Source of the DNA: Dongia_B soli
GTDB lineage: Bacteria > Pseudomonadota > Alphaproteobacteria > Dongiales > Dongiaceae
DNA length: 64,000 nt
Reading direction: 5' to 3'
Assembly (NCBI RefSeq): GCF_034044715.1
Contig: NZ_JAXCLW010000001.1
Location: 1,240,001 to 1,304,000, forward strand
In this document: positions 7,077 to 14,238 of the stretch, piece after piece
Numbering within the stretch: the first letter of the stretch is position 1
Layout of the letters: the number at the start of each line of letters is the position of its first letter
Notes under the pieces: generated by a model
What the model saw: the letters and a program-made list of their open reading frames with translations, nothing else
Told to the model about the DNA's origin: nothing
The model's database searches: none
Position numbers and translations under genes: made by a program

Positions 7077-7140
7077 ATGCGCATATATTTGCGCATAAGA
7101 GGGCGCTCTGTCAAGAGTAATGCGCATATATTTGCGCATA
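7077..7140 (-). promoter_or_regulatory. hicAB promoter flanked by two identical operator repeats
   Basis: A 21-base word containing TGCGCATATATTTGCGCA occurs identically at 7077-7097 and 7120-7140, so the copies start 43 bases apart, about four helical turns. On the minus strand a TTGACA -35 (7109-7114) lies between them, and with an 18-base spacer an AAATAT -10 (7085-7090) lies inside the proximal copy. A repressor on either copy would occlude the promoter; the ribbon-helix-helix of HicB is the natural candidate. Confidence 0.75.
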
Positions 7141-7283
7141 GGTTCCGCTCGGCTGCTACCGGGCGGGGGAAGGGGCGCGCGAACGCCCCTAACCGCGTGT
7201 TGTGGCACGCACGCCTGAACCGGCCGATCTCAGGCCGTCCCGCCACCCCTGCAGGGGCGGGTGCTTACTAATGGAAAGTGTGA

Positions 7284-8132
7284 ATGGAGTCCAATTATCA
7301 GCGGCCGGTAACCCCGGTCGAGCCGATTGCCCCGTGGCTTGGCGGCAAGAAGCATCTAGCTCAGCGCCTGGTCAATCTGATCGCCGATATCCCGCACAAG
7401 ACCTATGTCGAGCCTTTCATCGGCATGGGCGGCGTCTTCCTGCGTCGGCATTACGCGCCGCCGGCCGAAGTCATCAACGACATCAATCGTGAATTGGTCA
7501 CCATGTTCCGGGTGGCGCAGCGGCATCGAGCGGCTTTCATTGAGGCCGTCGATCGCTGGAGCCTGGCCAGCCGCGACGAATTCGATCGGCTCAAACGCAC
7601 GCCGCCGGATGTGCTGACCGACATCGAGCGGGCGGCCCGATTTCTCTACCTGCAACGCCAGGCCTTCGGCGGCAAGGTGAAGCATCCATCTTTCGGCGTC
7701 GATGTCGCCGGCGGATCTCGATTGCGAGCGAGGGCGGCCGTTCGGCACATCGAGGATCTTGGCCGCCGTCTCGAGGGCGTCATCATCGAGTGCCTGCCGT
7801 GGCGCGATCTCATCGACCGCTATGATCGTCCGGACACGCTGTTCTATCTCGATCCGCCTTATTGGGGCTGTGAGAGCGACTACGGTTCGGATTTCAAGCG
7901 GTCGGATTTCTACGACATGGCCGCCCGGCTCCGGAAGCTGCAGGGCCGGTTCATGCTATCCCTCAACGACGCGAACGGCGTTCGCGAATGCTTCGCCGGG
8001 TTTCACTTCATCGAGGTGGAGACGACTTATTCCATGGGGACGAGGGAGCGCGGGGTGGGGCAGAGAGCCGACGAGCTAATCATCACTAAGTCGGGAGGGA
8101 TTTCGAGCGGACGCCTATTTGACATGACTTAA
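7284..8132 (+). CDS. Dam-type N6-adenine DNA methyltransferase
   Basis: 282 residues. The N-terminal PWLGGKKHLAQRLV is the SAM-binding motif I of D12-class (Dam family) enzymes, followed by YVEPFIGMGGVFL, with the catalytic DPPYWG (DPPY) at about residues 192-197. It transfers a methyl group from SAM to adenine N6; the recognition site cannot be told from sequence. No restriction endonuclease is adjacent, so it is an orphan methylase of the type carried by prophages. GGAAAG precedes ATG 7284. Its 5' side is the hicAB control region, read in the opposite direction. Confidence 0.92.
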   Translation: MESNYQRPVTPVEPIAPWLGGKKHLAQRLVNLIADIPHKTYVEPFIGMGGVFLRRHYAPPAEVINDINRELVTMFRVAQRHRAAFIEAVDRWSLASRDEFDRLKRTPPDVLTDIERAARFLYLQRQAFGGKVKHPSFGVDVAGGSRLRARAAVRHIEDLGRRLEGVIIECLPWRDLIDRYDRPDTLFYLDPPYWGCESDYGSDFKRSDFYDMAARLRKLQGRFMLSLNDANGVRECFAGFHFIEVETTYSMGTRERGVGQRADELIITKSGGISSGRLFDMT

Positions 8133-8170
8133 ACAAGATCGGTGCCGGTTTTTTGATCTCGGCAAGTATG

Positions 8171-8202
8171 CCGGCAGGGCCTCCAGGTCCCTGCCGGTTT
8201 CG
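8171..8202 (+). terminator. hairpin downstream of the Dam-type gene
   Basis: CCGGCAGGG (8171-8179) pairs perfectly with CCCTGCCGG (8189-8197) around a 9-base loop, followed by only a short TTT. It is placed 38 bases after the methylase stop, so it may be a weak terminator. Confidence 0.5.
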
Positions 8203-8225
8203 TTAATTAAACAATAAATTACGGG

Positions 8226-8372
8226 TTACTTGCGCTTCCTCCGGACAAGAAACGACCAGCACTCGTACCCATACTCATGGGCGTCGAGGACGCGCTGGGA
8301 ATTCCTTACCCGCCGGTAACGACAATGCACCCAATCCCAGCCTTCGGGGGCCGGTTTCCGGGTATACGTCAT
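8226..8372 (-). CDS. 48-residue hypothetical protein
   Basis: A complete small gene from ATG 8372 to the TAA at 8226-8228, with GGGAGA eight bases upstream of the start. The product starts MTYTRKPAPEGWDWVHCRYR and ends YECWSFLVRRKRK: basic, Trp/Tyr-rich, with two Cys. Such short basic proteins are frequent in phage and mobile regions, but I cannot name this one. It lies alone between the Dam-type gene and the ImmA gene. Confidence 0.55.
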   Translation of the reverse strand: MTYTRKPAPEGWDWVHCRYRRVRNSQRVLDAHEYGYECWSFLVRRKRK

Positions 8373-8424
8373 TAGCGTATCTCCCGCGGCTATTTGCCTC
8401 TTCCCTAAATCGCCCAGTCGTCCT

Positions 8425-8550
8425 ATCTTTAGTCTGCGAAGACTAGGAGGAACTGGGGAAGGGTCCTGCGGTTAGGCCGCTTTCCTTCCGCAGAGTCTGG
8501 AATTATTTGGAAGCGAACTGAGATGGCAGTCTTGGTTCGCTTTCGTTTTT
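8425..8550 (+). ncRNA. candidate structured small RNA
   Basis: Three consecutive hairpins lie in a gene-free stretch: TAGTCT-GCGA-AGACTA (8430-8445, GNRA-type tetraloop), CTGCGG/CCGCAG (8466-8471 with 8488-8493) and AAGCGAAC/GTTCGCTT (8511-8518 with 8535-8542), the last followed by TCGTTTTT. The layout resembles an sRNA ending in an intrinsic terminator. An AGGAGG-like element at 8445-8450 has no usable start codon after it. No clear promoter is visible, so this rests on structure alone. Confidence 0.3.
8511..8550 (+). terminator. intrinsic terminator
   Basis: An 8-bp perfect stem (8511-8518 with 8535-8542) is followed by a T run at 8546-8550 on the plus strand. It would stop plus-strand transcription before it enters the oppositely oriented ImmA gene. 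Confidence 0.6.
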
Positions 8551-9091
8551 AGAAGACCTCCTGCATCGAGAGATTCAGCTGTTTCGTTCTGTGGCGCGCA
8601 GCGTCCCTCGATACACCGAACCGATCCATTACTTCGTCGATGTACTTGCATGTTTTAACCAAAATGGCTGGCATTAGCAGGCATCCGCCAAAACAGTTTG
8701 CTTGCCACTCTGGATCACAGTTTGTCCGAATTGGCTGATCCCCCATTCGACGGGACAAGAAGCGCTGGGAATGGAGAAGAAGGTGACCGATTTCATGAGC
8801 AGCAGTAAATCGGTCACGGCCTTTCCCCTGAGTCACCCCCTCGTACACGTCGTCTCGTAGCCAAATCTCGGAGTCATCGGGAAAGGTCAAACCATGCTGA
8901 TCTCCCATGGCCGGGCCTTCTTTCACGCGGAATACAAAGTTTTCGAAGATACTTGGAAGGCCAAATTCAAGGACTTTCACCACCGGGAAAAAGTCGACTT
9001 TTTCTAGGCCAAGAACTTGGCGCAATTGCCCAGCTACATTCTCGAGCGCAGCCTTAGTTGTCGGCTGCGCCTGAAATGGTCCGTGACTCAT
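8549..9091 (-). CDS. ImmA/IrrE family metallopeptidase
   Basis: 180 residues. The zinc-protease signature HEIGH is at residues 99-103 with the third ligand in EWQAN (Glu128), followed by GGCLLMPA, a typical ImmA/IrrE downstream block; the C-terminus has the helical DRFGVSRDAARHR segment. ImmA of ICEBs1 cleaves the cognate XRE repressor to induce its element, and IrrE works similarly on DdrO. Its start overlaps the stop of the XRE repressor gene by ATGA, so the two are translationally coupled, as expected for a repressor and anti-repressor switch. Confidence 0.92.
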   Translation of the reverse strand: MSHGPFQAQPTTKAALENVAGQLRQVLGLEKVDFFPVVKVLEFGLPSIFENFVFRVKEGPAMGDQHGLTFPDDSEIWLRDDVYEGVTQGKGRDRFTAAHEIGHLLLHSQRFLSRRMGDQPIRTNCDPEWQANCFGGCLLMPAILVKTCKYIDEVMDRFGVSRDAARHRTKQLNLSMQEVF

Positions 9092-9462
9092 TTTTTATCC
9101 TTATCGTTGACCAAGATGTTGTGGAGTGCTTTCAGGTCAACTTCGGGCAAGTTGTTAAATCGGCGAGCAAACATTGCCGCCACAGAGCGCTCCATTGGAG
9201 AAGCGTCTTCAGGAACCTGAATTTGAAAGACCCTTTGCGATTGCTCTGCCGCAACTCGCAGATCTTCCAGTTGAGCGTCGTTAAGCCCGAGAGCGTTTGC
9301 TACGTCATGGATTAGTCCTCCTGGAATTGCTTTTTCCCCCGTTTCCACTGCGGACAAGAAGGCCGGTGAACGGCCGACTTGACCTGCCAAGTCCTTCAGC
9401 AGCAGGCCGGCATCGATACGATGCTTCCTGACCGCTTTGCCGAAGGGGGTAAGTTTGGACAT
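9088..9462 (-). CDS. XRE-family transcriptional repressor (ImmR-like)
   Basis: 124 residues with an N-terminal helix-turn-helix (FGKAVRKHRIDAGLLLKDLA then GRSPAFLSAVETGEKAIP) and a helical C-terminal half presumably used for oligomerisation and ImmA recognition. It is divergent from the Clp-fold protease gene. Inverted repeats at 9524-9580 in the shared upstream region are likely operators. The gene pair resembles the control switch of an integrative element or cryptic prophage, although no integrase is present in this window. Confidence 0.9.
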   Translation of the reverse strand: MSKLTPFGKAVRKHRIDAGLLLKDLAGQVGRSPAFLSAVETGEKAIPGGLIHDVANALGLNDAQLEDLRVAAEQSQRVFQIQVPEDASPMERSVAAMFARRFNNLPEVDLKALHNILVNDKDKK

Positions 9463-9523
9463 GATAATAAGTCTCCTAGAAGAAGGTTGTTTTAGGTTTC
9501 TTCCCTCTGGCTCAGATAAACCA

Positions 9524-9580
9524 GGTTGGGTTAATCTATGCTACCCAGATCAGGATTTCAAGGAAAAAATTAACCTAACC
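9524..9580. promoter_or_regulatory. candidate operators for the XRE repressor
   Basis: GGTTGGGTTAAT (9524-9535) and ATTAACCTAACC (9569-9580) are reverse complements except for one base, with facing half-sites 33 bases apart, in the intergenic region between the XRE gene and the protease gene. Related GGTT-type words occur at 9485-9500. The symmetry suits a dimeric HTH repressor controlling both directions. Confidence 0.5.
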
Positions 9581-9714
9581 CGGTGAAATCCAGCAACCGC
9601 CGATGCATGGGTTCCTGCGATGGCTGTGCATGTTCCTGTGGCCTTTCCGCAGGTGAATGTTATCGTATGCAGATGAAGCCCGTAGGGCACCGGATTGCAT
9701 CCGAAGGTTGTTTT

Positions 9715-10773
9715 ATGAATAATGGCCAGGCTTGGTTGGGGGGAGTTGGCGATATGGCCGCGAGCCATGTGACGGATGTCATCCGAAAATACGTGAAGCA
9801 ACGAGAGTCAGATCTTTTTCTTTATAGCGGTCCTATCGAATACACTCACGCCAGTGAATTCGTCGATCTAGTGTGCCGCAAATCTTCTGGAAACAAGCGA
9901 GTTTTGCTGTTTTTGACGACGCCTGGTGGGGATCCCCACGCTGCGTACCGGATGATTCGTGCGCTGCGAGCCAGATATTCCACCGTGCGAATTGCCGTTT
10001 GCGGTCCCTGCAAAAGTGCGGGAACACTAATGACTATAGGCGCCCACGAGCTCCTTATGTCGGAGACCGGTGAACTTGGTCCTCTCGACGTGCAGCTGAC
10101 TAAACCTGACGAGTTGATGCCAAACAGCAGCAGTCTGGACATTTTCCAGGCTCTTGCCGTCGCGACCAGCAATGCTTTTGAAGCATTTGAGCAATGCATG
10201 GTTGATCTTGTCGGGCACAGCTCAGGCAACATATCTACGAAGACGGCGGCGGAAATTGCTCGCGATTTCGTGGTTGGGTTATATGCGCCGATCACCGGGC
10301 AGATTGACCCGGTACGGCTGGGCGAGGTAAGACGCGCCAGCAAAATTGCCCATCAGTATGCCGAAAAGCTTGGTTCACACAATCTTAAGTCCTCTGCCAT
10401 TGATACTCTGGTGAACGGGTACCCTTCGCACGGGTTTGTGATCGACGCCGAGGAGGCCAAACGCCTCTTCAAAAATGTTTTGGCACTCGATGAAGATGAA
10501 AAGGTTATCGCAGGCGGCCTGAAAAGCAAATTGCGACATACGTCCCCGGACGTGTCATTTACGGACTTCGCGGATATTATTTCGCAACCTGAAAAGGAGG
10601 CTGACAATGGCGAAAGACCAGATAGAGCAGAGGCTACGCCAACTGTTTCGGGAAGAAATGGCGGAAGCGCGAAAAATGGTGAAAACCCAAGGAAGCAGCC
10701 ACGAAAGACCGGCTCCCGCGCGAGTACCCGACCAGGCGTCGCCAAAAAAGCCAACGGACATGCGCGTGCCTAA
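9715..10773 (+). CDS. SDH-family Clp-fold serine protease
   Basis: 352 residues from ATG 9715, which follows GAAGG; in-frame upstream Met codons exist back to 9583 but precede Cys-rich, non-conserved sequence. The core has the Clp/crotonase fold seen in serine dehydrogenase proteinases (SDH_sah): LFLTTPGGDPHAAYRMIRAL, the probable nucleophile in GPCKSAGTLMTIGAHELLM, and the family block GELGPLDVQ. A cytosolic or membrane-associated peptidase role is likely. The last 50 residues are low-complexity Arg/Lys/Gly/Ser and overlap another gene (10607-10795). It is divergent from the XRE/ImmA pair, which may control it. Confidence 0.82.
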   Translation: MNNGQAWLGGVGDMAASHVTDVIRKYVKQRESDLFLYSGPIEYTHASEFVDLVCRKSSGNKRVLLFLTTPGGDPHAAYRMIRALRARYSTVRIAVCGPCKSAGTLMTIGAHELLMSETGELGPLDVQLTKPDELMPNSSSLDIFQALAVATSNAFEAFEQCMVDLVGHSSGNISTKTAAEIARDFVVGLYAPITGQIDPVRLGEVRRASKIAHQYAEKLGSHNLKSSAIDTLVNGYPSHGFVIDAEEAKRLFKNVLALDEDEKVIAGGLKSKLRHTSPDVSFTDFADIISQPEKEADNGERPDRAEATPTVSGRNGGSAKNGENPRKQPRKTGSRASTRPGVAKKANGHARA

Positions 10774-10795
10774 GTATCTCGTGGCAACCAACTAA
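10607..10795 (+). CDS. small charged protein overlapping the protease tail
   Basis: 62 residues in the +1 frame relative to the protease gene. ATG 10607 is preceded by AAAGGAGG at six bases, the best Shine-Dalgarno in this region, which is why I call it. The product begins MAKDQIEQRLRQLFREEMAE, a strongly amphipathic helix, then a basic, Pro-rich tail. Overlap with the protease is 167 bases; downstream of 10607 the protease frame turns low-complexity, suggesting that this small frame is the constrained one. Function unknown; coupling to the protease is likely. Confidence 0.5.
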   Translation: MAKDQIEQRLRQLFREEMAEARKMVKTQGSSHERPAPARVPDQASPKKPTDMRVPKYLVATN

Positions 10796-10798
10796 AAG

Positions 10799-10858
10799 AT
10801 GGGACCCGTCGGGTCGAACTGATCGCTTTCGCCACAACCTAGCGAAACGGTCCCCCAT
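10799..10858 (+). other. 60-base foldback at the edge of the accessory region
   Basis: ATGGGACC (10799-10806) pairs with GGTCCCCCAT (10849-10858) apart from a two-base bulge, and inside it TCGCT (10823-10827) pairs with AGCGA (10841-10845). There is no T run. It lies directly after the last mobile-type gene and before the conserved chromosomal genes, so it could be a factor-independent transcription stop or mark the end of the inserted DNA. Confidence 0.35.
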
Positions 10859-11035
10859 AAGATAACTGTTTGCTTGTAACGGTTTCGGCCGCTGTGGGCT
10901 TTCCAGTTATTAAAGCTTGATCCTGACCGACCACGCCGCTATTGGGTGATGCCGACTGTGTCCCTTCAACGGCACCATTTCTTCATTAAGAATTGCCATT
11001 TCGATAACGGCGATCGACAGCAACGGATCGATGAC

Positions 11036-11284
11036 ATGACCCCCAATGAAATTGCCCGGTTGCAGGATTACCTGCGGCGTACTTTCGACAATTCCAAGAT
11101 TTTCGTCGATCCGCCGGTCAAGAAGGGGGCGACGATCGAGGTCCGCATCGCCGACGAATTCATCGGCGTGCTGCATCGCGATGAGGATGAGGGCGAAGTC
11201 TCCTATTCCTTCCAGATGTCGATCCTGGAAGAAGATCTGCCGCCGCTCAGCGCTGTCCAGCAGCAACCCCGCAAGCCGAAGTAA
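11036..11284 (+). CDS. DUF3126 family protein
   Basis: 82 residues from ATG 11036 (MTPNEIARLQDYLRR); the longer upstream frame is not conserved in character. The body (NSKIFVDPPVKKGATIEVRI, DEFIGVLHRDEDEGEVSYSF, QMSILEEDLP) is the alphaproteobacterial DUF3126 family, small acidic proteins of unknown function that are usually chromosomal. It marks the return to core genome after the accessory region. Confidence 0.85.
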   Translation: MTPNEIARLQDYLRRTFDNSKIFVDPPVKKGATIEVRIADEFIGVLHRDEDEGEVSYSFQMSILEEDLPPLSAVQQQPRKPK

Positions 11285-11368
11285 TCAATCCGTCACAAAC
11301 CGTTCAAACCATCTTGCCTTTCCCGGCGTGTCGTGGATCACTCGCGAAAACACGTAGGGGAGGATGAG

Positions 11369-12022
11369 ATGTCGTTCGAACACTGGTTGGCTTTCGCCGC
11401 GGCCTCCGCGATCCTGGTAGCGATTCCGGGACCGACGGTTCTGTTGGTGATTTCCTACGCCCTTGGCCATGGCCGGCGCTCGGCGCTGGCGACGGTCGGC
11501 GGCGTGGCGCTCGGCGATTTCACCTCGATGACCGCCTCGATGCTGGGGCTCGGCGTTCTCCTGATGGCAACGGCCACCCTCTTCACCGTGTTGAAGTGGG
11601 TTGGCGCTGCCTATCTCATCTATCTTGGTATCAAATTGTGGCGGGCGCCGGTCACGGCCGGCGGCCTCGCGGCAACCGATGCGGCGGCGCAACCCTGGCG
11701 TATCTTCCTGCATGCCTATGCTGTGACCGCCCTCAATCCGAAGAGCATCATCTTCTTCGTCGCCTTTCTGCCCCAATTCATCGATCAGCATGCACCGATC
11801 GTGCCGCAGATGATGATCTTCATGGCGACCTTCCTGATGCTCGCAACCATCAATGCAACCGCTTACGGTTTGATGGCCTCGGCGGCCCGGCGCACCATTC
11901 GCCGGCCGTTGGTGCAGCGCCTGGTCAATCGCATCGGTGGCTCGCTGCTGATCGCCGCTGGGCTGTTCACGGTGACATGGCGACGAGTGGCAAGCTGCGC
12001 AAGCAATCCGTCATTTTCCTAA
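11369..12022 (+). CDS. LysE family translocator
   Basis: 217 residues from ATG 11369, with AGGGGAGG six bases upstream. Six hydrophobic segments and the N-terminal AIPGPTVLLVISYALGHGRR, a hallmark of LysE/RhtB amino-acid exporters, are visible; the mid-protein TALNPKSIIFFVAFLPQF is the second conserved block. It should export amino acids or related metabolites across the inner membrane; substrate unknown. The last dozen residues (RRVASCASNPSFS) look atypical, but the length is normal. It is monocistronic, followed by a hairpin-rich gap. Confidence 0.9.
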   Translation: MSFEHWLAFAAASAILVAIPGPTVLLVISYALGHGRRSALATVGGVALGDFTSMTASMLGLGVLLMATATLFTVLKWVGAAYLIYLGIKLWRAPVTAGGLAATDAAAQPWRIFLHAYAVTALNPKSIIFFVAFLPQFIDQHAPIVPQMMIFMATFLMLATINATAYGLMASAARRTIRRPLVQRLVNRIGGSLLIAAGLFTVTWRRVASCASNPSFS

Positions 12023-12048
12023 CCTGAGATTTTATTCCAAATAACGCG

Positions 12049-12095
12049 CCGTGATGTGCTCCAGATCACGGATTCCTGGATTTGTCGTGAATCCG
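12049..12095 (+). promoter_or_regulatory. two mutually exclusive hairpins upstream of DUF1326
   Basis: CCGTGAT (12049-12055) pairs with ATCACGG (12065-12071), while CGGATTC (12069-12075) pairs with GAATCCG (12089-12095). The two 7-bp stems share bases 12069-12071, so they compete. They lie 75 to 121 bases before the DUF1326 start and could be operators or an RNA switch; no T run follows. Confidence 0.3.
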
Positions 12096-12169
12096 CGCGC
12101 TCCTCTTGGTGCTCTATGCTAGGCTCTTCTTTCTAGCGTACTGCGCTCGAGCAATCGACGGAGGGAACC

Positions 12170-12805
12170 ATGGCGGACACCAAGTGGACGATCCAGGCGC
12201 GGGAATTCGCCCACTGCAACTGTGACTACGGCTGTCCCTGCCAGTTCAACGGCCGGCCGACCCATGGCAATTGCCAGGCTATTCTCGGCTTCGAGATTGA
12301 TCACGGATTTCACGGGACGACACCGCTCGACGGCCTGCGCGTTGCCGCCGTCTTCTCCTGGCCCGGTGCGATCCACGAAGGCAATGGCGCGGTGCAGCCG
12401 ATCATCGATCGGCGCGCGACCCCGGCGCAGCGTGATGCTCTCTTGCGTATCATCTCCGGCCTCGACACCGAACCCGGCGCCACGGTCTTTCAGGTCTTTT
12501 CTGCTACTTTCGAGACGGTGCATGAGCCGATCGATGCGGAGATCGAATTCACGGTCGACATAAACGCGCGCACGGCGCGTCTTTTCGTTGACGGCGTGAT
12601 CGACTCCCGCGGCGAGCCGATCCGCAATCCGGTGACCGGTGCCGAGCACCGGGCGCTGATCGAATTGCCGAACGGCTTTGAATTCATCCGGGCGGAGACC
12701 GGCCGCGGCTGGGCCAATACCGAGGGCGCGATCAAATTGACGATCGCCGATAGCCACAGCCATTTTGCCCATTTGAACCTGACGCAAAGCGGCGTCATGC
12801 GTTAG
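12170..12805 (+). CDS. DUF1326 domain-containing protein
   Basis: 211 residues from ATG 12170 (GGAGGG upstream). The N-terminal WTIQAREFAHCNCDYGCPCQ with its Cys cluster, and the later SGLDTEPGATVFQVFSATF, match the DUF1326 family (PF07040). Function is not established; the CNCDYGCPC motif suggests metal or redox chemistry. It is followed after 15 bases by a DUF2182 membrane protein, a recurrent pair in proteobacteria, so the two probably act together. Confidence 0.88.
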   Translation: MADTKWTIQAREFAHCNCDYGCPCQFNGRPTHGNCQAILGFEIDHGFHGTTPLDGLRVAAVFSWPGAIHEGNGAVQPIIDRRATPAQRDALLRIISGLDTEPGATVFQVFSATFETVHEPIDAEIEFTVDINARTARLFVDGVIDSRGEPIRNPVTGAEHRALIELPNGFEFIRAETGRGWANTEGAIKLTIADSHSHFAHLNLTQSGVMR

Positions 12806-12820
12806 GCGGGATAGGCTGCG

Positions 12821-13687
12821 ATGGTGACACTGACGCTTGAAAACGTCCTACGGCGCGATCGCTGGATCGTCGTGGTTGCGCTTGCTGCCATCGTCATGCT
12901 GTCGTGGATCTACATCCTCTCGCTGGTCCTGCAGATGCATGGCCCGGCCACGTCGGATAACATGCCTGGCATGGATATGCCGATGAGCAGCATGCCCGGA
13001 ATGGATATGTCGGGCCCGAAAATGTCCGGCATGGCGATGGCGGGAATGGATATGCTGGCGACGCCACATCTGGCCGACCAGACGGTTCTGTTCCTGATGT
13101 GGGTGGCGATGATGATCGGCATGATGATCCCCGCCGCCGCGCCGATGATCCTGCTTTATGCCCGTGTTGCCCGCAAGGCCGCCGCCCACGGCAAGCCCTT
13201 CGCCGCGACCGGATGGTTCGCGGCGGGTTACCTGCTGGTCTGGGCCGCGTTCTCGCTGATTGCGACATTGCTGCAAGGATGGCTGCAACGACATGCCTTT
13301 CTGTCGCCCGACATGGCGATCAGCAACCGGTTGTTCGCCGGGTTCCTGTTGATCGCCGCCGGCTTGTTTCAGTGGGGATCGCTCAAGGATGCCTGCCTGT
13401 CGCAATGCCGGATGCCGCTGCAATTCATTCAGCAGCACGGCGGTTTCAGCCGGGATGCCGGGGGATCATTGAAGCTCGGCATGTATCACGGCGCTTATTG
13501 CGTCGGCTGCTGCTGGGCGCTGATGGCTTTGCTCTTCGTCGGCGGGGTCATGAACATGCTGTGGATTGCCGGCCTCACGATCCTCGTGCTGCTGGAAAAG
13601 ATCGCGCCATTCGGCCGCAACCTGGCAAAAGCAATTGGCGTTGTCCTGATGCTCTGCGGTGTCGTGGTCCTCGCCACCCGGCTCTGA
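12821..13687 (+). CDS. DUF2182 predicted metal-binding integral membrane protein
   Basis: 288 residues with about six to seven membrane spans. After TM1, residues about 48-84 form a Met-rich periplasmic-type loop (MPGMDMPMSSMPGMDMSG and more), a composition typical of Cu(I) binding in copper proteins. Then MWVAMMIGMMIPAAAPMILL and the C-terminal GMYHGAYCVGCCWALM match DUF2182 (PF09948). It is likely cotranscribed with the DUF1326 gene upstream. A copper-related role is inferred from the Met, Cys and His content, not demonstrated. Confidence 0.87.
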   Translation: MVTLTLENVLRRDRWIVVVALAAIVMLSWIYILSLVLQMHGPATSDNMPGMDMPMSSMPGMDMSGPKMSGMAMAGMDMLATPHLADQTVLFLMWVAMMIGMMIPAAAPMILLYARVARKAAAHGKPFAATGWFAAGYLLVWAAFSLIATLLQGWLQRHAFLSPDMAISNRLFAGFLLIAAGLFQWGSLKDACLSQCRMPLQFIQQHGGFSRDAGGSLKLGMYHGAYCVGCCWALMALLFVGGVMNMLWIAGLTILVLLEKIAPFGRNLAKAIGVVLMLCGVVVLATRL

Positions 13688-13694
13688 GGTTTTC

Positions 13695-14174
13695 TCAATT
13701 GGCCTTCAGGTCGGCTGCCGAAAGTCGGTGGATGCGGCCGAAGCCGGCGACATAGAGCGCTTCCAGAAGATTAAAGCGATAGAAGCGGAAATCGCCAAAA
13801 CCGGCATAAAGCTTCGCTTCCGGGCGCTGCGCAAGATAGGCGTCCCGATCTTCCCCGGCCTCGCTCACGTTGAGGGTGCCAAGCAAGGTGACACGGGGCC
13901 CGGTCAAGGGTTCGGCGCGGTCCAGCGTGCCGTCGAAGAGCAGCGAAATATGCTTGTTCTGCTGCAGGTTCTTGGCGTGGTCCGACAAGTCGGAAAGCAG
14001 CAGGAGCGGCGCTCCGTCCCGGCCGAGAGCCGGCACCACCAGGGTAACGAAAGGAAAGTCGATATCGAGGCGTGATGTCAGCGTCCCCAGATAGGCACGT
14101 TCCGCCACGCGCAGCAATTGGCGGATCTCCCCCGGAATGTCCTGGATGTTTGCTGGTTGAATGTCGGAGCTCAT
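13695..14174 (-). CDS. pyridoxamine 5'-phosphate oxidase-fold protein (HugZ-like)
   Basis: 159 residues. The split-barrel flavin-binding fold is suggested by RVAERAYLGTLTSRLDIDFP, VVPALGRDGAPLLLLSDLSD, HAKNLQQNKHISLLFDGT and the C-terminal DFRFYRFNLLEALYVAGFGR, the last being typical of HugZ/heme-utilisation and related putative FMN-binding proteins. It lacks the C-terminal heme-binding extension of full HugZ, so a general flavin reductase or FMN-binding role is as likely. It converges on the DUF2182 gene with 7 bases between the stops. Confidence 0.75.
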   Translation of the reverse strand: MSSDIQPANIQDIPGEIRQLLRVAERAYLGTLTSRLDIDFPFVTLVVPALGRDGAPLLLLSDLSDHAKNLQQNKHISLLFDGTLDRAEPLTGPRVTLLGTLNVSEAGEDRDAYLAQRPEAKLYAGFGDFRFYRFNLLEALYVAGFGRIHRLSAADLKAN

Positions 14175-14238
14175 CGAAAGTCCTTCGGCTTAACCTCAAG
14201 GTATGACGTGAAGCTTAAACAATGAAGCGCTGACGATA

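Noticed and set aside
7077..7140. CRISPR-like repeat
   Set aside because: Only two copies with one spacer, at a toxin-antitoxin promoter; better explained as operators.
1..10900. complete prophage with integrase and attachment sites
   Set aside because: No integrase, capsid, tail or terminase gene and no tRNA-associated direct repeats are visible; only lysis-type and accessory genes are present, so I call it a mosaic or remnant.
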